DNA of 40,366 nt from positions 1 through 40,366 of the forward strand of contig JAZDSV010000084.1 of NCBI GenBank assembly GCA_036784855.1. The letters are read 5' to 3'. Each line of letters opens with the position of its first letter. Positions within the stretch are counted from its first letter, which is position 1. Below are positions 21,166 through 29,144 of this stretch, one piece after another. Source of the DNA: Aphelidium insulamus. Lineage: Eukaryota; Aphelidiomycota; Aphelidea; Aphelidiaceae. A program made the translations under genes and the position numbers. Below the pieces are notes generated by a model. The model did no database searches. It worked only from the letters and a program-made list of their open reading frames with translations, and was not told where the DNA came from.

Positions 21166-23173
21166 CTACTTTGCAAAGTAGTTCGACTTGCTCAGTGAGG
21201 GCGCTGATTTGCCGCGTGCTTGCTCCGAATTGTCTGCTGGCCACAGCATTGTGCGCAGAGGGGCTCGTGTTGGGGGTGCCGCCTTGCAGTCCATAGTGGC
21301 AGCAACAACGGGAATTCGTGATGGTGCCGGCGGTCGCATTGCTGCTTGCATTGTGGATGGGCCATTACCGCTTCGGTGTTGCTATATGACAGTTATGCAA
21401 GATAGAGATACGTGAACATAGATAATATACATGCAAGACGTATAAATACACTTCAACGTGCCTGTCCATCGTTCAACTGCTTGTGCAGCCACTCAATGAC
21501 TGCACAAAGATCTGTGTTAGTTATCGTAAGCAACCAAAACTATAATCACCATTCTTGTTGTCGGCAATCTTGCGAGTATGGGCGTCCAGGTCAGAGCGCA
21601 GTGACGCGATGGCAGAGTCGGCTTGGCGATTCTTCTCGGTCAGTGCGTCGATTTCTGAGCACTTTTGCTGCAACTGTTCCTTGGCGGTGTCCAGCTGTGC
21701 GCGACACTCTTCGACCGCCTTCTCCTGCTGCACCACAATCGAGTCCTTGAGTTTGGACTTGGCGGCCAGCGACCGGATTTCCGCCTGGCACTTGGCGATT
21801 ATTTCATTAGCCTTTTGCACTTCGGCCTGCTGTTCCTGCGCGGTGGCAGAGGCGGCCGAGTGCTGTTGCTGCAGTTGCCGCAGACTGTGTGCCAGTTTCG
21901 AGGCGTCCTCGCGCGCAGTCTCCAGCTCGGTGTGGGCGGTGTGCAGCTGGCGGTCCTTGCGCTCCAGCTCCGTCTCAATGGAGTCTCGCAGCGCCTGCAG
22001 TCGACTGTTCTCCTGCTTGCAGTCGGCCAACTCGCGGTCAATGGCGGTGCCCGAGTGTTGCTGCTGCATGTACAACTCTGACACGCGCGCATGCTCGGCG
22101 GCAAGTGAGTCCAGCTGTGCTTGGACTTGGGCGAGCTGCTTGGACGCCTGATGGTGCTGCAGTTCCAACTGGCGCAACTGTTCCGCGGTCTGCGCACAGT
22201 CTCGCCGGGCCTGATCTCTGGCAGCCACACACTCTTGCAGTGCGCGTGAGTGATCGTCGCGCATCTGTCGCACTGCCGCGTCGTGTTGCTGCTGCAAATC
22301 GCGGCGACACTGTTCCAATTGTTGCGAGTGCCGCACGGCCGCCTCTTGCATGTCGGCGTCGCGGGCACTGCGCACCGAATCCAGTTGGGTGCGCAGTTGC
22401 TGTACCTGCTCCGTGGCAGACTGCGACGCGTTCTTGGCGGTGTCCTGCGCGGTGGACAGTAGTTGCGACAGCTGGCGGGCATTCTCGCGGTAAAGCTGCA
22501 CCATGTCACTCAGGTACAAGCGGTGTGTCTTGTCGGCGGGCGGGCACAGCTCCAGTGTCAGGTGGTTGATGTGCCGGAACGTGTTGGTCTCTAGCAGCGT
22601 GAGAGAGGCAGTGTCAGCCGCGCCCGAAGTGACAGTCAGCCGGCACTGCATGGTGGACCCGGCTGCGTGCGTGGAGCCATCCCCGGCCGCCGCCTGGCAT
22701 CTGACCGCCTCGAGCAGCTCGGCAAACTTGGCGGGAAAGTCCGCGAACGTGATCAGCAGATTCTGGCGCTCTTTCAGCGTGTCGAACTGGGCGGCGCTAA
22801 TGCGCACCCGCCACACAAACATCGGGTCCGCCTCGTCCGTCAGGCAGATGGACAGGTCGGCGCCGCGCGGGAATACGCCAGTGGATGGTGCCGTGGCGGC
22901 AGTGGCACTGGCAGTGAAGCAGTCCACATTGTTGGCGGGTGCACAGCACAGGCTGACCGTGAGTTGGCGCACTTGCTGCTGCTGCTGCTGCTGATGAGAG
23001 GCGGGCTTGGCGACCAGTGCCCCCGAGACGGTGCCCGTACCAGTCACGGCCACCACCACCACAACGGGCACCACCAGGCGGCGCCACAGCGAGCGGTCAT
23101 CAGGCAGCGGTATGCGGTCATGGCGGTTGCTGTGGCTGTTGATGGCAGTGGCAGCGTTGGTCGAGGACATCAT
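21166..23173 (-). CDS. SAS6: SAS-6 centriolar cartwheel protein, 3 exons
   Basis: Exons 23173-21550, 21511-21462 and 21381-21166 join to 629 codons. The head domain carries SAS-6 signatures: LTDEADPMFVWRVRIS (111-126), LLITFADFPAKFAELLE (139-155) and LLETNTFRHINHLTLEL (193-209). F199 sits at the conserved Phe that mediates head-to-head dimerisation in SAS-6 (known as F131 in zebrafish). A long Gln-rich coiled coil follows (about 225-540). Then comes the conserved WLHKQLN motif in the 50-nt exon 2, and a Pro/Ala-rich tail ending KSNYFAK. A Gln run (H60-Q67) from CTG/CAG triplets interrupts the head. The apolar VVPVVVVVAV (34-43) aligns with the first beta strand and should not be read as a membrane helix. 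Intron 2 is GC-AG (GCACGT). Presence of SAS-6 indicates centriole or basal-body assembly. Confidence 0.93.
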
Positions 23174-23763
23174 GCAGAGTTGTTGTCTATTACTATGTAA
23201 ATAGCGCTGTCTACATAATACTCAAGAAGAGCTGTCCTTTTCGTTATATATATATTTTTGGCCGTGCATTGTGGAGACTTTGTCCATGCGACCATTCCAC
23301 ATGTACATAAGAAGTATGCAGGGGTCCTGGTCCCCGCGGCCAAATCCTACCTTTTCACAGCAAGCGTATGTGTATTCTGCTTCTGGTGACTTCTTATAGT
23401 TTAAAGATGTTTGCTGCCCAGGTGGAACCCGAAACGAAGTCGGAAGCTTATTATTTCGAAGTTGATATCTGTATATGTGGTGTGGCAGAATCATGTTGAC
23501 ATGTTGTCGTTACCCTCTGCAATAATATTCAGCAACGCTCTTTGCTATTTTCTGTATCGCGCATATATATGACATGTGGTAGTTGATTTTACAGCAGCAT
23601 TTACGGACTCGCCCCCCCCCATATTGTAGATATGTATCACACCTGTGGATAGCTGTTATGTAACATGTTGAGATAATGAGAGAAGTAAAAAATGTCGAGA
23701 CACCATATCAAATGAAATGCACTGTGGCTATAGCTGAAACCATCTTAACTTGCTGGAAAACTA
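23174..23763. other. Intergenic region between SAS-6 and the two-TM gene pair
   Basis: About 590 bp with the SAS-6 promoter side at the left. A 90-codon minus-strand frame (23494-23222) starts with ATG and contains YTYACCEKVGFGRGDQDP, but nothing supports it beyond length. A C-run occurs at about 23612-23620 and ATATATAT at about 23244-23256. Confidence 0.35.
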
Positions 23764-24895
23764 TTACTGCTGTGTACCAGTCACAGTGGCCGGCGGATGC
23801 GTGTAAAAGTAAACGGTCATCACAATCTTGATGGCCACGCTGACAATGGTGACAAAGGATCCGACGGTTGCGGGCAGGTACTGAAAGTCGTCAAATGTCT
23901 TGGTGGCCTTGTACAGCTGGAATGTGGGCGACACTCGGAGCCGCGTCTGGTAGTGTATGCCCGGCTGGAACTTGAGTGACGGTGTGGCCGCAGTCTCGTT
24001 GGTGAAGTAGTAGTCGTTCACCTCGCCTTGCCGCGACGTGGTCGGACACTTTGATCCGAGAAAGTTTTGCAGCGGTGCCGACGGGTCGAAGCCGGCCTCG
24101 CAGCATGTTCCTTGCGACCCGGAAATGTGTGACTATAAAATTATTAGTGCTTATGCAGTATAACTATATAGCTATGTATATAGTCAACTTACATCACTGT
24201 TGATCTGCACGGGCGACACTTGAAAGTTGCGCGTTGTGGCGCCTGACGTGTCCGTGTACACGTACTTTACCACCTGGAGCAAGTGGGCGCCGTAGTGCAG
24301 CGGAATCCACGACTCATCCTTCTCCACCACGGAGTATTGTGTGAAGCTCGTCTGCGGCACCACCTCCAGCGCGTACTGTGTGATCTTTAGCTGTACGCCG
24401 GCCACGCACAGCGGCACGGTGCCGGCACTGTCCGCGTACTCCGTGACATTGTCGCACTGCTGATTGCGGCTCCAAATGAATACGGGATACTCGTCGGGGC
24501 TGGCCGAGTAGCAGAATGACGCGGACAACACCTCGCCGTACTCAAACTGGCGGCACACATTCAAGATGGACGTGTCCAGTTCGGCCAGCGGGCACGTCGA
24601 CGTGTCCACGCCGTTCACGAAGCGGTTGGGCGGCCCAGAGTCCGTGTACTGCTTGGCAAAGTTTTGCTGGTAGAAGAAGCAGCCGCTCGGGGCCGTGCAT
24701 CGCGCCGACACGCTAAACACATTGCCCACCGACGGCGAGATGGTGAACTGCGCGGTGGGTGGCCGCTGCAGAATCGTCAGCGCCTGGAACAGTGTCCACC
24801 CCACCACGGCACCCGGCAGTAATATTGACACCAGTCCTCCTAAAATATTACACGGGTATCAGTCAACTAGAGATCAAGGAGTCGCCATCATAGTC

Positions 24896-24928
<33 letters not shown>

Positions 24929-25083
24929 CACAGACACCGACTGTAAAACAACGCACAATCAGGCGACTAACCAAGAACGGTGCGCTGCTCATCACGTCGC
25001 TTCACCTTGGCAAATATGTCGATCTTGTGTAGAATGCTGTTGTATTGCGGTGCCTGCTGCTTCTTCTTTGCCTCGGTGGCCAT
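23764..25083 (-). CDS. Two-TM protein with Cys-rich extracellular loop, paralogue 1
   Basis: Exons 25083-24972, 24839-24193 and 24132-23764 join to 375 codons. The layout is a short cytosolic N terminus with KIDIFAKVKRRDEQRTVLGG, a first membrane helix (VSILLPGAVVGWTLFQAL), about 270 residues of loop with about ten Cys, then a second helix near the C terminus (VGSFVTIVSVAIKIVMTVYF). This topology is shared by P2X/ASIC-type channels and by ERGIC-N/Erv41-type proteins; the N-terminal D-x-F...R-x-x-T-x-x-GG pattern faintly recalls the latter. No P2X signature is seen, so the family is left open. The gene is a tandem paralogue of 25186-26471, about 100 bp away, with introns at equivalent places. 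Intron 1 holds an ACAG microsatellite. Confidence 0.78.
24895..24930. repeat. (ACAG)n microsatellite in intron 1
   Basis: About eight perfect CAGA/ACAG units at 24895-24930, inside the first intron of the two-TM paralogue 1 gene. This explains why that intron (about 132 nt) is longer than most others here. Confidence 0.95.
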
Positions 25084-25185
25084 TGCGTGTGAATTGTTTA
25101 ATGAATTTAATATGATATAAGCGTGGTTAAAATTGTCTATGAATATGTACGTATATAAATAGCACCATGAGGGGACAATGCATCA

Positions 25186-26471
25186 TTAGACGGCGTAGTG
25201 CGGCTGCCGGATGCTGGTGGACTCGGTATCCGCGTAATCGGTGTCATTGCCAGAGCGGTCAAGCAGGCTAGACACCTTGACAGACAACACGGCGGGCGCC
25301 TCGGTGTCTGCCGTCTGTCTTCCACCCTCATCCGTCTTGCCCTTCTCATTAAGGCCTCCGAGTGAGTTGGCACTCTTTAAAAAGTGCGATGTCCAGAAGG
25401 AGCGGTAGAACAGCACCACCAGCGAGCAGACCCACAGTGTACGGTGTAGTAACTGCCCGCGGTGTTGACGACATTGAGCAGCACCTGAATGTCCTGGCTG
25501 TAGGTGGTCTTCTCGAACGTAGGGAATGTTCGCAGCTTGATCTGGTAAAAGTCTCCCGGGACAAATGTGGCCTCGAAGCCGGTATTCGTCTGCGTGACTT
25601 CAAAGTGATCGTTGGCGCCGCCCAGAGAGTCTCCGCTACGGCACGTCTGCTGGATACCGCGCGGATCTGCCATCACATCTGTCGCGTCCTGCGCGCAGCA
25701 CACATTCGACGAATCGATGGTAGTCTGCCAGGAAACAATTACACGTAATCGATGGATGCATAGCTATTGTTGTGTACTTGCCTCGCTGCTGACCTGGATG
25801 GCCGAGAACTGGCGATGGGTCTCGGCACCGAATGTCTGCTCCCAGTATTGGAGCACGTGCACGCCGTAAAACAGCTGCAGCCACGAACTCTGCGCCACAA
25901 ACTGGTTCTGACTGTTCAGCGCGTACTGCTGCAGATTGATCTCGACACCGGACGGGCAGAGCGTGGGCTCCCCGGCTTCTGGCAACTGGCTGCTGGGACA
26001 CTCTTGTTCGCGGCGCCACAGCACGGTCGGCCCGTCGTTCGGGTCGGTGGTGTAGCAGAAATCAACGGTGCGCGTGGCATTGAACCCGATCGACGTGCAC
26101 TGGTTCTCCGTGTCGCTATTGTCGGAGGACTCGGCGGCACGCAGTCGGGACACACACGCCCGGCTGTTGGTGCCCGAGTAGGACTGCGAGTACCAGCAGT
26201 TCTCGGCCATGCACCGCAGCGTGAAACTGAACACCTCGGCCTGGCCGGGACGGAATTCCCACTGAACCGCCGGCGCCTGACTTAGCAGATTCAATATGTT
26301 GTACGATATGAAGCCGACCACGATACCGGGCAGGCACAGTGTCAGCAGTCCGCCTATAATGTGTCATGTAGCAATGAATATCCTATTTAATGTACCAAAG
26401 CGTGTCCGCGTGGTCTCGTCGTCCTGTTTGCGCACGAAAAAGTCAAACTTCTTCAGCACCGACGTGGTCAT
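25186..26471 (-). CDS. Two-TM protein with Cys-rich loop, paralogue 2 (frameshift at TM2)
   Basis: Exons 26471-26396, 26353-25782 and 25724-25186 parallel those of paralogue 1. The N terminus KKFDFFVRKQDDETTRTRFG leads into a first helix (LTLCLPGIVVGFISYNIL) and a Cys-rich loop with several pairs of aligned Cys and a shared LQYWEQ/LQVVKY-type segment. The intron at 25781-25725 must be GC-AG (GAG|GCAAGT) to keep frame; the matching intron of paralogue 1 is GT-AG. Just before the second helix the frame breaks: up to about 25445 the frame reads NTAGSYYTV, while the helix itself (LWVCSLVVLFYRSFW) is one frame over, from about 25440 to the stop at 25186. A one-base deletion or a sequence error would explain this. 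The tail is Thr/Asp/Ser-rich. Confidence 0.7.
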
Positions 26472-26756
26472 GGCTGTATTATTATTTAGTGGTAGTCTTC
26501 GGCGTGTCTAACGGATTGCCTTTTATGGTTTATTTTTGGCACCAGGCAACCGTTGACGTCGACAACCTCGGCAGATTTTAAAAGTTGCAAATTCAACTCG
26601 ACAAGATATAGATGCCGCAGGAATCTATAGCTTGTTAACAGTGTAATTTCCTTCTCCTCACTTTGCCTATGTAGCACGTGGCCAAAAAACAGCCATTAGA
26701 TAGCTGAGCGTACGATACTATGCCCCCATATGGCACTGTGGTTTCGAATGCTGTCA

Positions 26757-27512
26757 GTTGAGCTTAGGGCTCGGCGTGGGTTGGGTTCAAACCCATGGGT
26801 TGATGGGTTGGTTGGTGACTGGTTGGGTTGAAAATGGGCCTCCAACCCAACCTATCCAACCCATCTTTTGAGCCAAATAAAATGCAAGCTACACTGTTGC
26901 ATCATCAATGGAAACCTACCCAAACCGATGTAGGCATGGCCTTAATGCATTTTCTCCCCACACTTGATCTACCTATATGACGAGCAGTGCTATGAGGACA
27001 AGCACGCCACCATCTGAATCCATTGAGGGAGCCTTGACCGATGTTGACTCCAATGCTTCCATGGGTAGTGTACAGGTGGATGACGACTTGCAGCAGGTGA
27101 TGCAGGCAGCTACGGTAAGAAAGAAAAAAAGAAAAAAGAAAGAAAAAGATTCCCCGCACCACTTAAACCTGTGATTGAATCACTATGTGCATGCTAATGC
27201 ACCATTGGCTTTCTTGCTTGGGAGACAGCTTCAAGGACACGGTTTGCAAACGTTTCTTAGATGAAGTTCGAGAGAAGAAGCATGCGAGATTAAGAAACAT
27301 GTGGGTGATATTTGTCAACTGTTACAAGAATACAAATAAACAACACGTAATAAGCCATAACTGTGTGCTAATTACCAATGAATCCTTACATAGCATCTTC
27401 TATCCTCAACCCATGGGTGGTTGGGTTGGGTTGGGTTGTTAATGGCATGGGTTAAAAAAGGGCCTCGAACCCAACCTATCCAACCCACGCAGAGCTTAAC
27501 TTGAGCTGTAGG
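26757..27512. mobile_element. Putative non-autonomous DNA element with TTGGG-rich ends
   Basis: Both ends carry arrays of TTGGG-type units followed by the same block, gggcctc-aacccaacctatccaaccca (26836-26863 and 27470-27487). The outermost sequences are imperfect inverted repeats: gttgagcttagggctcggcg at 26757-26776, against the reverse complement of cgcagagcttaacttgagc at 27488-27506. The roughly 600-bp interior has a small open frame. The design resembles a MITE or a hAT-like derivative. The left array can fold back on its own CCAACCC block, and the run GGGTTGGGTTGGGTTG at 27423-27438 could form a G-quadruplex. I could not identify a clean target-site duplication. Confidence 0.5.
26977..27114 (+). 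other. Small open frame inside the TTGGG-bounded element
   Basis: The ATG at 26977 opens an acidic Ser/Thr-rich frame (contains SIEGALTDVDSNASMGSVQV) running to a possible donor at 27115 (ACG|GTAAGA). A plausible downstream coding stretch at about 27226-27300 (FKDTVCKRFLDEVREKKHAR) looks like a nuclear or transposase-like helical segment, but no acceptor keeps frame cleanly. It may be a residue of a transposase gene; function unknown. Confidence 0.3.
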
Positions 27513-27666
27513 AGGCCCAAATGGACAACAGGCGTACAGCGGGGGACTCGCGCCATTGTTTTCATGCTTGAATCATATTGGCTGTTACTAGTGTACTCCA
27601 TTTGGAAATTTACGTTAAAGGTATAAATAACGCTGTTCATGACCCTTACGTCACATCAATCTTGCC

Positions 27667-27881
27667 ATGATGGTGCGACTTTCCTTGTTTGTTATCGTTC
27701 TAATAATTGCGCTAATGGAGCCCGGACTTGTGTATCTGGCACTTGTCACCCTGGTCTGTTTTGCTTCAATGGAGTATGCAAATGTTCATGCAGTAGGATT
27801 GCAGATTGTGTGGCGATGAAGAAACGCCCATCAAGTAAACACTGCCGCTGCCGTAAGGGTAAATGCTCTAACTATATTTAG
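27667..27881 (+). pseudogene. Cys-rich secreted peptide, frameshifted between leader and mature part
   Basis: Two frames meet here. The ATG at 27667 gives a strongly hydrophobic leader (MMVRLSLFVIVLIIALMEPG) typical of a signal peptide. From about 27718 a different frame encodes a compact basic domain with ten Cys, including C-x4-C-x5-C-x4-C spacing and several CxC motifs, ending at TAG 27881. Such spacing is seen in defensin-like and other disulfide-stabilised secreted peptides, but no specific family is recognised. The two halves are out of phase by one base, around 27715-27730, with no intron to explain it. It is therefore either a recently inactivated gene or a sequence error. Biological activity (antimicrobial, signalling or toxic) cannot be inferred. 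Confidence 0.5.
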
Positions 27882-27943
27882 CCGCGCTCAGTCCTGGCAC
27901 ATCCGAAATCTATCATACATTATATTAATTGATTGTAAAATTG

Positions 27944-29064
27944 TCATAAAAACGGATTATCATCATCTGGAACGTCATCACCGTTGGGTGGCAAGAGCAC
28001 CACTGCAGGACAGTCAGCCAGCACCAACCGCTTGACAATGTCGCCGTCATGCTGACTGGTACAGAGTCGCTCCAGCTGGAATGCGCCGTGACCGCCCTGA
28101 CTCCGATCACTGGTGACACAGGCGCGCGAAAAGTCACGCACACGCACACTCTTGTCCACACTGCACCGCTGCTGCCGTCTCACCACATCTGCCACCGCCG
28201 CCAGCGTGCCCACCATGTCGTGAAAGTATTTGGTGCGGCATCGCGGCACCAGATGCACGTTCCGATACAGCAGCACATCTGTACCGGGACAGTTGTCTGA
28301 CAGCAGTTGTCGCACTTGAAACAGCCGCTTTGCGTACTCGGCCACGTCCACGCGCAACCGGTCCTCCTGCCGCAGATGGAACGGGATGGCGTGGTCGCCG
28401 TGTGACGCGTACGGCAGCGAGACGTGCACGGCCACAATGCGCGGTCTGTTCTCGGCGGATGGTGGCAGAGTGTCTGCTCCCATCGCCCAGTCGGCTGTGG
28501 CATCACTGATGAGTCGACACTCGTCTTTCTTCTCCTCCAGATACTTAAGCCACCCTTCATGGTGGCTGAGGGGTGCCTGCAGGTGTTACCGTGGATGTGG
28601 ATGTACTATACACAGCTACTGCTGCTTACATTGGCAAAGATAATCAACTTGCAGGTGACTGCCGTGAGTTCTGCCGTGAGTTCTGCATGCCACAGCCGCA
28701 GCATTGCAAGCTTCTCCGTGAGGTGGGTGTCCCACGGGCCGCCACACTCGGCATCCGGGGTGGCCGAGGTGCTGCCCGTGCACAATTCACCACTACCGCC
28801 GCCGTCACAGCAGTCTAGGTATGCATGCCGCATAGACACCAGCCACTTCCGAGACACCAGCAGTGTGTCCACTGACCGGGCATCGTCTGCCGGGGACTCT
28901 TTGACCGCACAGTCTCCTGTGTCACCAGTGCCACCAGAGTTCTTCTTGGCAGGGCTGGTCACTTGTGCTTCCGTAGATGCAGTACACAGCTCGGTGCTGT
29001 CACGGGTAGGATACGGCGCCTTTGGCGGTCGTGGTGGAGTGATGGCTGCGGCGGCGGAAGGCAT
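27944..29064 (-). CDS. Conserved-looking protein of unknown function, 2 exons
   Basis: Exons 29064-28630 and 28576-27944 join in frame to 355 codons across a 53-nt GT-AG intron. The first 65 or so residues are Ser/Thr/Pro-rich and low-complexity. The rest is compact and helical, with LTEKLAMLRLWHAELTAELT, HHEGWLKYLEEKKDECRLIS, RIVAVHVSLPYASHGDHAIP and YAKRLFQVRQLLSDNCPGTD. It ends in an acidic DDVPDDDNPFL. No signal peptide, membrane helix or catalytic motif stands out, and I do not recognise the family. The coding exons are uninterrupted, in contrast to the broken gene next door. It is transcribed divergently from the DPP IV-like gene, with 80 bp between their ATGs. Confidence 0.68.
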
Positions 29065-29144
29065 TGACGCACAGGGAGACACACAGACACACAGGGACAC
29101 ACACACAGGGACACCCACACACACAGCCACACACACAAACAGCA
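29065..29144. promoter_or_regulatory. CA-rich divergent promoter region
   Basis: Only 80 bp separate the start codons of the two divergent genes, and most of it is (CA)n/(CACAG)n repeat with GGGACAC spacers. It must contain at least the 5' leader of both genes and probably a shared promoter. No TATA box is seen. Confidence 0.45.

Noticed and set aside
21555-22569. Plus-strand Ser/Cys-rich ORFs opposite SAS-6
   Set aside because: They are antisense readings of the Gln/Ala-rich coiled coil and have no independent support.
22965-22995. Repeat expansion as a separate element
   Set aside because: The CTG/CAG run is the coding sequence of the SAS-6 Gln tract.
21521-23173. Membrane-anchored coiled-coil protein
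   Set aside because: The apolar stretch aligns with the first strand of the SAS-6 head, and the following motifs are diagnostic of SAS-6.
24895-24930. CRISPR-like or regulatory tandem array
   Set aside because: It is a plain ACAG microsatellite within an intron, with no spacers.
27423-27438. True telomere or chromosome end
   Set aside because: The TTGGG units are short, imperfect and flanked on both sides by ordinary sequence and genes.
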